Shown piece by piece: positions 26,489 to 35,178 of a stretch of DNA of 64,000 nucleotides. The stretch is taken from NCBI RefSeq assembly GCF_017830045.1, contig NZ_JAEDXU010000006.1:62001-126000 (forward strand), given 5' to 3'. The first letter of the stretch is position 1. Each line of letters starts with the position of its first letter. The position numbers and the translations under genes were made by a program. The notes under the pieces are model-generated. The model was given only the letters and a program-made list of their open reading frames with translations. It ran no database searches and had not been told where the DNA came from. This stretch comes from Enterococcus larvae. Its GTDB lineage: Bacteria; Bacillota; Bacilli; Lactobacillales; Enterococcaceae.

Positions 26489-29128
26489 ATGAAAAATAAA
26501 GTACAGCAATTTATCAAGGAAAACTGGCCGTACATGGCTGCCAGCTTTTTCATTCCTTTTTTTATAATGGTCTTGGTTTACTTAAGTATCGGCATCTACC
26601 CCGGCAGCAGCCGGAGTGTGCTTGCCAGTGATGCTTTTTCACAGTTTTCAAATTTTCATGCCAGCTTCAATAATGTCCTGCATGGCAAACAGAGTATTTT
26701 TTATACCTGGAATGCTTCTCTGGGATTGAATTATCTGTCGTTGATTTCCTATTATCTGGGCGGTTTATTCACGCCGATCGTCTTCTTTTTCAGTAACCAG
26801 AATATACCGGATGCACTGTATCTGATCACGCTGTTAAAGATTGGATCAGCGGGGCTTTCCTTTTGGTTCTTTGCCTCTCACACATTCAAAATCAATAAAT
26901 GGGCACATGTCACCCTCAGTGTTCCTTATGCGTTGATGTCCTTTGCGACGGCTCATTCTGAGTTGATCATGTGGTTGGATGCCTTCGTTTATCTACCACT
27001 GGTGGTTTGGGGCATTCATCGTCTGATGGATGAAAGAAAACCAACGATGCTTTTCGTCAGCTACCTGTTATTGTTCATTACAAACTTTTACATGGGCTTT
27101 ATGATCGGTATTTTCTCTGTACTATATTTTATTGCACGAATGCTGACAAACTGGAAGAGGTACAATAAAACCATCCTACCTTACGGCATCACTTCGCTGT
27201 TGGCGGGCGGCGCTTCAATGATCATTATTTTACCGACATTGTTTGATTTGCAGTCAAATGGTGAAACCTTATCTGAGGTAACCAAGTTCAAAACGGAAGC
27301 AACCGCGTTCTGGGATATCCTGATGAAAAATATGGTGGGTGTCTACGATACAACAAAATACGGGTCGATCCCGTTCATTTATGTCGGATTGTTGCCTTTA
27401 CTTTTTGCCATTTTCTATTTCACTACTCGGCAGGTTCCTTTAAAGAACAAGCTGCTTTTCGGTAGTCTGTTCGCTGTTTTGATTGCCAGCTTTTATATCG
27501 TTCCGCTGAATTTATTCTGGCACGGGATGCATGCGCCGAATATGTTTTTATTCCGCTACAGCTTCCTGTTCTCGTTCCTTGTTGTTTTATTAGCCGGTTA
27601 TGGCTGGGAGAAATTCAAAACTGACGACCTTGGGATTCTTTCAGGAACAGGGATTTTACTAATTGCCTTTTTCGCTTTAGCTGAAGGATCAAAAGCAGCT
27701 GGAAGCTATGACTATATCTCGATCACGTCCTTTATTATTACTGTGCTGTTTCTTATCCTGTATCTTGCGGGAATCAGCTTTTACCAATTGAAAAAGGTTC
27801 CTGGGCGCTATCTCACAGTATTACTGCTGATATTAGTCAGCGCAGAAGCAACAATCAATACAAGCGCGATGATCAATGGTGTTCTTGAGGATTGGAACTA
27901 CGCTTCACGCAGTCTGTACAGTGACCCATACCCAGATATCAAAAAACTGGTTGATCAGACAAAAGAGGAAAATGATACGTTTTACCGTTTGGAAAACCTA
28001 GACCCTGTTTCTTCTAATGACAGCATCAATTATGGATACAGCGGTGTCAGCTTATTCTCTTCAATTCGAAATCGAAACTCCTCGACTTATTTGGATTCCT
28101 TAGGCTTCCGTTCACGAGGAACCAGTCTGAATATCCGCTATCCAAACAATACGTTATTGATGGATGCTTTAGTTGGGATCAAATATAACCTGGCTGAAAA
28201 CGATCCGTTAAAATTTGGATTTGCGCCAAAAGGTGAATCCGGCAGCCTGACTTTATATGAAAACAGCTACGCTCTGCCTTTAGGCTTTCTGACGGATGAA
28301 TCCATCTATGATGTTGAGCAGCCTGAAAATGATAACTTAGGCAGTCAGACTGAACTGTTCAACCATCTGGCACAACAACAACTGGACTACTTTACGTTCT
28401 ATACTCCGACGATTATCGGTCAGCAAAACGTAAAAATCGAAGAAAATGCAAACTCTGTGACTTATCGTGAGGTACAAGGAGAGGTAGCGAAGGAAATCAC
28501 TTGGAATGTTACTGTACCCGCGCATACGCAAGCCTATCTCAGCCTGTTCCCAACAGATTTTGGTCAGCTGGAAAGCTCCAGTGCAACGATCACAGTCAAT
28601 GGAATCAGTCAAAAATCACAGATCAATATTACTGGCCAGTATTATAATATTGGCTATTATGAAGAGCCGACGACAGTTACTTTTTCTGTCAGTTTCTATG
28701 GAACTGAAGCTGTAAGTTTTGCAGATCCGAAAGTAGTAGGACTGGATCTGCAGGCCTATGAATCAGCCGTCACTGCCATTAAGGACAATGGTGTTGATTT
28801 GACAGCTTCCGGAAGAAAAGCGACTGGAACTGTTACCGCTGAAAAAGATCAGGTTGTTCTAACAACGATCCCTTATGATAAAGGCTGGTCAGCTTACGTT
28901 GACGGAAAAAAGGTTGACGTCACCCCATTCAAGGATGCTTTTGTCAGCTTCCCTGTCAGTGAAGGCGAACATGAAATCAAACTGGTATATCTGCCGGAAG
29001 GCTTCAAAATAGGGGCTACGCTATTTGTTTTATGTATCGGAGGCTTTGTCTTGTTTGTAAGATTCACAGGCAAACCACAACAACAAGAACCGAAAAGAAA
29101 AAAACGACGTAAGCAAACGACTTCTTAA
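26489..29128 (+). CDS. yfhO: YfhO family polytopic membrane protein (GT-C type, LTA glycosylation-like)
   Basis: A large membrane protein of 879 residues. The N-terminal half has about a dozen hydrophobic helices with the family pattern YPGSSRSVLASDAFSQF, in which the acidic residue after the first TM is the probable catalytic site of GT-C glycosyltransferases, and an extracellular C-terminal domain from about residue 480. One more TM (about 838-858) and a basic tail KRKKRRKQTTS end it. In Bacillus and Listeria this family adds sugar to teichoic acids. Single gene with its own terminator. Confidence 0.9.
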   Translation: MKNKVQQFIKENWPYMAASFFIPFFIMVLVYLSIGIYPGSSRSVLASDAFSQFSNFHASFNNVLHGKQSIFYTWNASLGLNYLSLISYYLGGLFTPIVFFFSNQNIPDALYLITLLKIGSAGLSFWFFASHTFKINKWAHVTLSVPYALMSFATAHSELIMWLDAFVYLPLVVWGIHRLMDERKPTMLFVSYLLLFITNFYMGFMIGIFSVLYFIARMLTNWKRYNKTILPYGITSLLAGGASMIIILPTLFDLQSNGETLSEVTKFKTEATAFWDILMKNMVGVYDTTKYGSIPFIYVGLLPLLFAIFYFTTRQVPLKNKLLFGSLFAVLIASFYIVPLNLFWHGMHAPNMFLFRYSFLFSFLVVLLAGYGWEKFKTDDLGILSGTGILLIAFFALAEGSKAAGSYDYISITSFIITVLFLILYLAGISFYQLKKVPGRYLTVLLLILVSAEATINTSAMINGVLEDWNYASRSLYSDPYPDIKKLVDQTKEENDTFYRLENLDPVSSNDSINYGYSGVSLFSSIRNRNSSTYLDSLGFRSRGTSLNIRYPNNTLLMDALVGIKYNLAENDPLKFGFAPKGESGSLTLYENSYALPLGFLTDESIYDVEQPENDNLGSQTELFNHLAQQQLDYFTFYTPTIIGQQNVKIEENANSVTYREVQGEVAKEITWNVTVPAHTQAYLSLFPTDFGQLESSSATITVNGISQKSQINITGQYYNIGYYEEPTTVTFSVSFYGTEAVSFADPKVVGLDLQAYESAVTAIKDNGVDLTASGRKATGTVTAEKDQVVLTTIPYDKGWSAYVDGKKVDVTPFKDAFVSFPVSEGEHEIKLVYLPEGFKIGATLFVLCIGGFVLFVRFTGKPQQQEPKRKKRRKQTTS

Positions 29129-29188
29129 TCAGGATATGTCTAAAACCTGAAATAGCTACCGAACATCCTGATCAAGCTTTCCATAAAA

Positions 29189-29236
29189 AATCCTCCTAAA
29201 GCTGTTTAAAAAGCAAGCTTTAGGAGGATTTTTTTT
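29189..29236. terminator. Terminator of yfhO, usable in both directions
   Basis: Arms aatcctcctaaagct and agctttaggaggatt with eight following T residues on the plus strand and an A-run on the other side. It can also end the convergent lysin gene. Confidence 0.9.
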
Positions 29237-29289
29237 GATTTTAATTCTTAATGCCTCTGAATAAATATATTCTCAGCATCGTCAATAAG

Positions 29290-29510
29290 CTATTTAACAA
29301 TCCCGCGTTTTGATACATCCTTCAAGCGAGTAAACCACGCATCTGATCTGTTGATATACGGCATATCTTTTCCGTTGTTCTCTTTATAGATAGTATTCAA
29401 AATATTTTTCTCATCAGGGTTCACAATACCTGTTAGTCCTTTTCCGTCAAAATAATAGACGGTATTCTCTCCATCTGGTTTAAAAAAACATTGCATTGTC
29501 GTTTCTCCTT
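29290..29510 (-). repeat. Direct repeat encoding the shared lysin C-terminal module, copy A
   Basis: About 220 bases, including the internal ribosome binding site, are repeated with scattered third-position changes at 30002-30222. Both encode 68 residues from MQCFF to the stop; the last few codons differ (RGIVK here, RTILK in copy B). Confidence 0.88.
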
Positions 29511-29943
29511 TTTTAGTAGTATTTGGAATTGTATTTCCATTTAGTCGATAGTATTCAATAGGAGTAGGTCCCATTCTTCCATCAGCTGCTGTTGTACGAA
29601 TCGTCATGTCTCCTGCATTACAGTGAATAATTCTGTTATTATCCAAAAAGATTCCTGTATGACCATCAAAGGCCCAATACTTCGCTAAGAATATATCGCC
29701 CTTTTTGCATTCAGCTCGTGAAATTTTCGTAGCAATGCCAGGTAAAATATTATCATGCAGTGACCCTGTCCAGCCTTCATTAGAACCAGACGATACGAAG
29801 CCTCCTGCTCGTAAAGCTGAAATGACAGCTGCCGAGCAATCGTATTGTGCCGGATTGCCGCCGCCCCATGGTCGAGCATTCGAATAGACAACCTTATTTT
29901 CTCTATCTGTCATCCATTTGATCATTGTATCAACGTTTGCCAT
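29290..29943 (-). CDS. Phage-type endolysin, peptidoglycan amidohydrolase domain plus C-terminal wall-binding module
   Basis: The N-terminal 145 residues match phage peptidoglycan amidohydrolases (Amidase_5/NlpC-like): the active cysteine is in AQYDCSAAV (Cys36), with the histidine in FDGHTGIFLD. A short linker leads to a 68-residue C-terminal module beginning MQCFFKPDGENTVYYFDG. That module is nearly identical to the one in the next gene. No signal peptide is present. AAAGGAG precedes the ATG. A ribosome binding site and ATG also sit at the module boundary. No holin, terminase or tail gene is nearby, so this is not part of an intact prophage. A lytic or bacteriocin-like role is inferred. Confidence 0.88.
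   Translation of the reverse strand: MANVDTMIKWMTDRENKVVYSNARPWGGGNPAQYDCSAAVISALRAGGFVSSGSNEGWTGSLHDNILPGIATKISRAECKKGDIFLAKYWAFDGHTGIFLDNNRIIHCNAGDMTIRTTAADGRMGPTPIEYYRLNGNTIPNTTKKGETTMQCFFKPDGENTVYYFDGKGLTGIVNPDEKNILNTIYKENNGKDMPYINRSDAWFTRLKDVSKRGIVK
29494..29510 (-). promoter_or_regulatory. Internal ribosome binding site and ATG inside lysin 1
   Basis: AAGGAG at 29510-29505, eight bases, then an in-frame ATG at 29496-29494. It would yield the free 68-residue binding module. Confidence 0.75.
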
Positions 29944-30001
29944 TTTATCGCTCCTTTCCTAAGATATTCATCATAAATGCCGGCTGTTTCTTACGAGCAT
30001 C

Positions 30002-30222
30002 CTATTTTAAGATTGTTCGTTTTGATACATCCTTCAAACGAGTGAACCACGCGTCTGATCTGCTGATATATGGCATATCTTTCCCGTTGTTCTCTTTATA
30101 AATAGTATTCAAAATATTTTTTTCATCAGGATTCACAATTCCTGTCAGCCCTTTTCCATCAAAATAGTAAACGGTATTCTCTCCATCTGGTTTAAAGAAA
30201 CATTGCATTGTCGTTTCTCCTT
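30002..30222 (-). repeat. Direct repeat encoding the shared lysin C-terminal module, copy B
   Basis: The partner of the repeat at 29290-29510; same length and frame, ribosome binding site included. The similarity begins just before the internal start and not in the catalytic domains, which points to module duplication or exchange. Confidence 0.88.
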
Positions 30223-30685
30223 TCTGTGTTGTTATTTGATTTTTTAACTTGTTGTACCAGTATCTGGCTTGTGTTTGTCGTGCCGGTTGATTTGGGTTTA
30301 ACGGACGTTCATAGTAGCGAATGAAAATATCCGCTAAAACTTCAGGTGTCTGGGTACTTTGGGTAAAAGCCCGAAAAGACATGCTTGGATGAGCAAACTG
30401 GACATTATTTTCCACTTCCCATTCAATCCGCTTGCATTGACTGATAACATCTTGATAGACCAAACCATTTTGTTTTGCCCAATCAATGTATTTGGTCGCC
30501 GGTGTCCATTGCACAAGTCCATAGCCGCCTGACATATTTCCCACATTGTCAGATTCCCATCTGTCAGCGATTATGCCGCTTTCAGATTGCATATTGCCTA
30601 ATACTGCTGCAACAGATTCCTGCGTCCAGCCTCGATTGACAAGGTATGTCCAAATCTGTGTTGCAGTTTCCAATTGTGTAGCCAT
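30002..30685 (-). CDS. Phage tail lysozyme-like lysin with the same C-terminal module
   Basis: Residues 1-150 match the phage tail-tip lysozyme family (Phage_lysozyme2): TQIWTYLVNRGWTQESVAAVLGNMQSESGI, with the likely catalytic Glu in QSESG, followed by GGYGLVQWTP. After a short linker comes the same 68-residue module as in lysin 1. I chose ATG 30685 (MATQLET), with AGGAG upstream, over an earlier start. The product lacks a signal peptide. Lysin 1 follows after 58 bases. The two enzymes should cut different peptidoglycan bonds while sharing one wall receptor. Confidence 0.87.
   Translation of the reverse strand: MATQLETATQIWTYLVNRGWTQESVAAVLGNMQSESGIIADRWESDNVGNMSGGYGLVQWTPATKYIDWAKQNGLVYQDVISQCKRIEWEVENNVQFAHPSMSFRAFTQSTQTPEVLADIFIRYYERPLNPNQPARQTQARYWYNKLKNQITTQKGETTMQCFFKPDGENTVYYFDGKGLTGIVNPDEKNILNTIYKENNGKDMPYISRSDAWFTRLKDVSKRTILK
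30206..30222 (-). promoter_or_regulatory. Internal ribosome binding site and ATG inside lysin 2
   Basis: AAGGAG at 30222-30217, eight bases, then the in-frame ATG at 30208-30206; the same arrangement as in lysin 1. Confidence 0.75.
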
Positions 30686-30787
30686 TTTTTCTCCTTTCAC
30701 GAGCATGTTTATAAAACTTTCAGCGCTGGAGCTTTACAAGCAAATAGTATCACTTAAACTCAATCGAAAAATTCGAAAATCATCCGT

Positions 30788-30830
30788 AAAAAAACACCTT
30801 TACTCAAATTCTTCAAAGGTGTTTTCTTTT
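30788..30830. terminator. Hairpin with T-runs upstream of the lysin genes
   Basis: Arms aaacaccttt and aaaggtgttt with A/T-runs on both sides. It lies between the lysin starts and the divergent MGMT-like gene, so it may end a transcript that I cannot see, or insulate the two. Confidence 0.7.
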
Positions 30831-30974
30831 ATTTTTTTCAACTGTCTCATTGTCCACCCTGTCTATTTATGCTATCTTTAGCTTGAAGAGACAGATGATC
30901 ATCAACTCTTAATAAGAAACGCAGGAAGGGCGTTGAATTGCGTACTGCGGGATTAGTTAAAGGAGGAGACATTC

Positions 30975-31457
30975 ATGGCGAACGAAGACAAAAAGGACTT
31001 CAATGCGATGCTGCATGACCCGAAGGATATGCCAAAATTCAAGATTATCACGGATCAAAAAGCAATTGAAAAGTATGGTGGTGAGAAGATGTATTTTGCT
31101 CCACCCATCACTTATGATGAACAGATGAGACGAATTCCGGAAGGAAAGGTCATTACAATACCAGCCATCAGAGCATATCTTGCAACACTAAATCAGGCCG
31201 ATTTTACCGAACCGATCACTGCCGGGGCATTTATATCTATTGCTGCATGGGCCAGTAGTCAACGTCAGACTGACGTAACTCCCTATTGGCGGACACTGAA
31301 GGCTCATGGCGAACTGCATCCGAAGTTTCCAGGAGGCGTTGAGCAGCAGAAAATAATGCTGGAAAAAGAGGGACATACTATTATCAAGCGAGGGCGTAAA
31401 AACATACGTTATTATGTAAAAGACGTCGATACCGTTCTATTTGATTTAAATACATGA
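30975..31457 (+). CDS. MGMT-like (alkyltransferase-like) protein without the active cysteine
   Basis: A protein of 160 residues of the MGMT family set common in Firmicutes. The DNA-binding-type core is PEGKVITIPAIRAYLA and the region equivalent to the PCHR active site reads TPYWRTLKAHGELHPKFPGG, so the alkyl-accepting Cys is replaced. This makes it an alkyltransferase-like protein that may bind rather than repair alkylated DNA. AAAGGAGGAG precedes the ATG. It is monocistronic. Confidence 0.8.
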   Translation: MANEDKKDFNAMLHDPKDMPKFKIITDQKAIEKYGGEKMYFAPPITYDEQMRRIPEGKVITIPAIRAYLATLNQADFTEPITAGAFISIAAWASSQRQTDVTPYWRTLKAHGELHPKFPGGVEQQKIMLEKEGHTIIKRGRKNIRYYVKDVDTVLFDLNT

Positions 31458-31634
31458 TAAAGAACCCCATGGGAATATCTTTTAAGCCATGCGGTTCAGT
31501 CGATCTTGTGAAAAAAATTGCAAAAACCGAAAATTTGTCTCACTTTATTGAAAGGCTATTTCAAGAAATTTTCTGGTATACTGACTTTAGTGGAAAGACG
31601 AGCGTAGTAAACTTCTTTCTAACTATCTCCCCTT

Positions 31635-31679
31635 GAACACCTTCTAAACCTCGGTTAAGAAGGTGTTCTCCCTTTTTTA
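31635..31679. terminator. Terminator between the MGMT-like and UbiB-family genes
   Basis: Arms gaacaccttct and agaaggtgttc, loop of about 12 bases, then cccttttttt. It serves the plus-strand gene and possibly the convergent one. Confidence 0.85.
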
Positions 31680-31705
31680 TCTTCATCTGCTTTAATCCAT
31701 ACCAG

Positions 31706-33445
31706 CTACTTTCTTTTTCTATGCTTTCGCCAAATATCATAAATCAAGAAGAGAATAGCAAAGAAAGCAATGGCGTAGCCTAAAATCCCTAAGATGGAAA
31801 CAAATTGCCCTGTAAGACCGTCATGAAATTCAACCAACATAGAAGAGCCAATAATTAATGCCGATAGAATCAATCCGATGACCAGACGATTGACCATTCC
31901 TTCGATACGATTCAACAGTTCATCCTGCTTTTTCAACTCCACATTAACCTTCGATTTTCCTTTTGCCAAATCATCCAATACATCTAATGCTCGACTAGGG
32001 ATCTGTGGCGCTGCCTTAGCTGAATAAAGCATATCCAGTGCTGCACGCTTCAACTCCATTGACCAATCGATTTTTTCAGTAAAATATTTCTGTGCAAAGG
32101 GAGCTGAAATCTCTACCAAAGAAATATCTGGGTCCAGCTCCCGAATCATTCCTTCAAAGGTTATCACAGCTTTGACCAGCATCGTTACCTCCTGAGGCAC
32201 CTGCAGGTTGTTCTCATGGCAAATCGCGATGATCTGAAGAAAGAGTGTCTGTAAATTCAGTTCACCAATACTTACACCATAATTCCGATCCAATAAAGAG
32301 CCTAACTGCTCATAAAATAGTTCCTCATCCATCGGTCCGATTTGCCGACAAATCTGCAAAATTGCTCTGCCTGTCGCTTTGGGATTATTTCTATACAGAC
32401 TATCCATGACTGCCGTCAGCTTCTTGATCATACTGTCACTCAGCTGCCCCATCATGCCAAAATCAAGATAGACGAGACGATACGGCAATAGCGGCTCTTC
32501 TTCACGATAAAGAAAACCCAAATCGACATTGCCAAAATCTTTTTTCATCTGTCGATCCTTCAGAATCCGTGTTTCCTCCTTATCTTCGTCAACCTTTTGA
32601 ACGAAGATATTACCAGGATGAGGATCAGCATGAAAAAAGCCGTCTTCAAATACCTGTTTGATAAAATTCCGAACCAGTGTATCCCCAAATTCTTTTCTTA
32701 GCTTTGGATGCTCCTCTTGCTTTGAAGGATCTCTGAAAAAGCTTCGAATGCTCTTCCCCTCAACAAACGACATGATCAAAACCTTCGTTGTGCTGTGGGA
32801 CAAATAAATTTTCGGCGCTCTGATGATATCCCAGCCGTCATTCAACTCAAAAAAGCGTTCGCCGTTTGCGGCTTCCTGAAGGGAATCAAGCTCTTTTTGT
32901 AGAGACTGTTTGATCTCTAAGAAAATATCCTTGAGATCAATTACTTTTGATTCCGGTATATATTTGATCAGTGGAAGTGCTCGTTCCAATAAGGATAAAT
33001 CCAACATGATCTCTTCACGTATCCCGACATGCTGCACCTTGACTGCCACAAGCTCTCCCGTCTGCAAAACAGCTCTATGGATTTGCCCCATAGATGCTGA
33101 TGCAATCGGCGCTTCCTCAAAGGAAGAAAATAGCTCTGTTATCGCTTGACCTGTTTCTGTTTCAACAATCTGCTTGACCTCTGAATAATCATCCGTCTTC
33201 ACGTTATCCTGCAGCTTTTTCAGCTCTTCTGTATAAGAAGGAGGTAAAATATCTGTTCGAACAGAAAGCATTTGCCCAATTTTGATAAATGTAGGACCCA
33301 GCTCTTCAAATGCCTTTCGAACCTCTTCCGGATGGGTCTGCTTCATAATATTCGGCAACACATTGTACTTCATAAACACTCCCGTGATCTGCCTGAATCT
33401 GGTACTCTTTTTATATTTCTTTGGACTTGCAGAAGTTGTTTCCAT
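31706..33445 (-). CDS. ABC1/UbiB/AarF family protein kinase-like ATPase
   Basis: A membrane-anchored atypical kinase of 579 residues. All family hallmarks are visible: KxGQ in GPTFIKIGQMLSVRTD, the Ala-rich loop in ASASMGQIHRAV, Lys in VAVKVQHVGI, ExD in KELDSLQ, the catalytic loop HADPHPGN and YLDFGMMG. Two hydrophobic helices at about 520-540 and 548-570 anchor it. In other bacteria the family supports isoprenoid-quinone synthesis; enterococci make demethylmenaquinone, so a link is plausible but unproven. AAGGAGGGA precedes the ATG. Confidence 0.9.
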   Translation of the reverse strand: METTSASPKKYKKSTRFRQITGVFMKYNVLPNIMKQTHPEEVRKAFEELGPTFIKIGQMLSVRTDILPPSYTEELKKLQDNVKTDDYSEVKQIVETETGQAITELFSSFEEAPIASASMGQIHRAVLQTGELVAVKVQHVGIREEIMLDLSLLERALPLIKYIPESKVIDLKDIFLEIKQSLQKELDSLQEAANGERFFELNDGWDIIRAPKIYLSHSTTKVLIMSFVEGKSIRSFFRDPSKQEEHPKLRKEFGDTLVRNFIKQVFEDGFFHADPHPGNIFVQKVDEDKEETRILKDRQMKKDFGNVDLGFLYREEEPLLPYRLVYLDFGMMGQLSDSMIKKLTAVMDSLYRNNPKATGRAILQICRQIGPMDEELFYEQLGSLLDRNYGVSIGELNLQTLFLQIIAICHENNLQVPQEVTMLVKAVITFEGMIRELDPDISLVEISAPFAQKYFTEKIDWSMELKRAALDMLYSAKAAPQIPSRALDVLDDLAKGKSKVNVELKKQDELLNRIEGMVNRLVIGLILSALIIGSSMLVEFHDGLTGQFVSILGILGYAIAFFAILFLIYDIWRKHRKRK

Positions 33446-33579
33446 CGCTATTCCCTCCTTCTTATCCCCTTAATAGTACCTGTTATCTGTCTATTGAGCA
33501 AATGACTTACCACTTGATGCATTTCACTAATTGTTCATTATATTAATTCTATTTTTGTTATAAATAAAAAACATTTTGT

Positions 33580-33608
33580 TTGACATTGTGTAATGAATAT
33601 ATTATTAT
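33580..33608 (+). promoter_or_regulatory. Strong sigma-A promoter of a candidate small RNA
   Basis: TTGACA at 33580-33585, exactly 17 bases, TATTAT at 33603-33608. This is one of the best consensus promoters in the window, yet no gene follows on this strand. Confidence 0.8.
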
Positions 33609-33614
33609 ATAAAG

Positions 33615-33702
33615 GTACTAACCAACAACCTTTTATTTCATTACTCTTATGAGTAATACTCCTTTTTATGAGTGGGGCGTGATTTCTCCACTCATTTTTT
33701 TG
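33615..33702 (+). ncRNA. Candidate small RNA of about 88 nt
   Basis: Bounded by a near-consensus promoter and an intrinsic terminator (atgagtgg/ccactcat followed by seven T). An upstream hairpin attactc/gagtaat precedes the terminator stem. A 26-codon frame from ATG 33649 has no ribosome binding site and runs through the terminator, so it is unlikely to be coding. Family not recognised. Confidence 0.55.
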
Positions 33703-33740
33703 TATGTGTTGAATCTCATGGCGATCTGAAAGAAAAAGGG

Positions 33741-33912
33741 GCTGAGACAGAAGTGTTTAGCTACAAGCAATAAGCCGGAATTCACGAAAATTGTTTCACA
33801 AATTTTTGTTGAATTCCGGCTTATTGTCGTAGGAGCTGCTTCTGACTCGCCGTTTATTCGGATTTAGGGTATGGAAAAGAGTGGCAACAGATTATTGTCC
33901 CACTCTCTTTTT
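33741..33912. repeat. Large nested inverted repeat ending in a gggctgagaca/tgtcccactc terminator
   Basis: A perfect 17-base stem, caataagccggaattca at 33768-33784 with its complement at 33810-33826, sits inside a second stem (gagacagaag/cttctgactc, nine of ten). A bidirectional terminator (agagtgg/cccactct, T-run) follows at 33879-33912, next to the end of the symporter gene. Similar gggacaaa-type hairpins are at 2.6 kb and 49.3 kb. Confidence 0.75.
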
Positions 33913-33927
33913 TTTTACATGTATCTT

Positions 33928-35163
33928 CTATCCTTCTTTTTTTGTCCCAGCATTAAACACTTTATAGTCAATTTCGTTGACTGATTTTGCAACAACAATT
34001 GCTGAGTATACATCAGAGTTTACATTCAATATTGTTCGCAGCATCCCCACAAACCATTCCACTCCGGCGAATATTGCAATACTCTCGATCGGCAGCCCCA
34101 TCTGAGGAACGATGATGGCTAAGGAAACCAGCCCCGCTCCCGGAACAACTGCATTTGCCAAAGACACAAAGGTAGCTGTTATCGCCAAATAGATCATTCG
34201 TTGAAAATCAAAATCCATTTGATACATCTGGGCAATCGTCATGACCGTAATACTCATATGCATTGCAGAACCATTACTGTTCAGCGACATACCCAGCGGC
34301 AGTACAAGATTGGTGATTCGATCACTTAGTCCCAGCTTATTACGAGATTCCTCCATAGCAATCGGCAAAGTGATTGCCGACGAGGTCGTTGCCAGCGCCA
34401 TGATGGACATACTTTTCATATTTTGAATCAGCCTCATCGGACTCACTCTGCAATACACACTGATAAAGCCGATCCAAATCCCTAAAAGCAAAACCGTTCC
34501 AATCCCGTAGACCAGCAGGTATTTCAAAAGCGGTAAAATGATCGCTATCCCTAAACTACTGATTGTTGAAGAAATCAGAGCAAAAATCCCAAACGGCGCA
34601 AGAAACATCACATAGTGAATAATATTGATGATCACATCATTGAAGTCGATGATCAGCTGAAACAGCTTTGATTCCGGACGACTAGCCATAAACTTGCTCA
34701 ACGCTAATCCGAAAAAGAGTGCAAACACAATGATTTGAATGATCGAACCCTCAGCTAAGGACTCAAAAATATTCTTTGGAAAAAATCCGGAGAGTGTATC
34801 TGTCAACGAAAGCTCCCGTGCCTTTATGGACGAATCTTCCACTCGATCCATTGTTACGCCAACTCCGGGATTCAAGAACACAGCCATAGCAATGCCCCAG
34901 GCAGCAGCGAGGAAAGAGGATATACCGAAAACAAGGATGGTACGTCCTCCAAGACTTGTCAGCTCTTTAGGCTTGATTCCGCCAACAGCTTGAACAATTT
35001 GTCCCAGCACCAGTAAAGGGATCGCCATCTGCATCAATTTTAGAAAAATATCTCCAACCAGCTTCAAATAGTGCGCAGCGTCTGGTAAAACCAGACCAAA
35101 AATAATGCCCAGTATCACTGCAATAACGATTTGGGTAATCATAGAAATTCTCTTTGGTACCAT
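33928..35163 (-). CDS. Dicarboxylate/amino acid:cation symporter (DAACS family)
   Basis: A polytopic transporter of 411 residues of the GltP/DctA fold. The serine-rich reentrant segment LATTSSAITLPIAMEES and the following PLGMSLNSNGSAMHMSITVM (the NxxG-type motif of TM7) are clear. Members take up glutamate, aspartate or C4-dicarboxylates with Na+ or H+. It ends the group arcC-symporter. The ribosome binding site is weak (GGGG). In this locus it might move a carboxylate substrate or product such as oxamate; that is speculation. Confidence 0.87.
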   Translation of the reverse strand: MVPKRISMITQIVIAVILGIIFGLVLPDAAHYLKLVGDIFLKLMQMAIPLLVLGQIVQAVGGIKPKELTSLGGRTILVFGISSFLAAAWGIAMAVFLNPGVGVTMDRVEDSSIKARELSLTDTLSGFFPKNIFESLAEGSIIQIIVFALFFGLALSKFMASRPESKLFQLIIDFNDVIINIIHYVMFLAPFGIFALISSTISSLGIAIILPLLKYLLVYGIGTVLLLGIWIGFISVYCRVSPMRLIQNMKSMSIMALATTSSAITLPIAMEESRNKLGLSDRITNLVLPLGMSLNSNGSAMHMSITVMTIAQMYQMDFDFQRMIYLAITATFVSLANAVVPGAGLVSLAIIVPQMGLPIESIAIFAGVEWFVGMLRTILNVNSDVYSAIVVAKSVNEIDYKVFNAGTKKEG

Positions 35164-35178
35164 CGTTTTTTCCCCCGT

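Noticed and set aside
29290-30706. Prophage
   Set aside because: Only two lysin genes; no integrase, capsid, tail, holin or attachment-site duplication seen in the flanks.
31454-31636. 60-residue frame after the MGMT-like gene
   Set aside because: Overlaps that gene's stop and runs into its terminator; no ribosome binding site.
33649-33729. 26-codon frame inside the candidate small RNA
   Set aside because: No ribosome binding site, and it reads through the terminator hairpin; it does not resemble the Fst-type toxins that I compared from memory.
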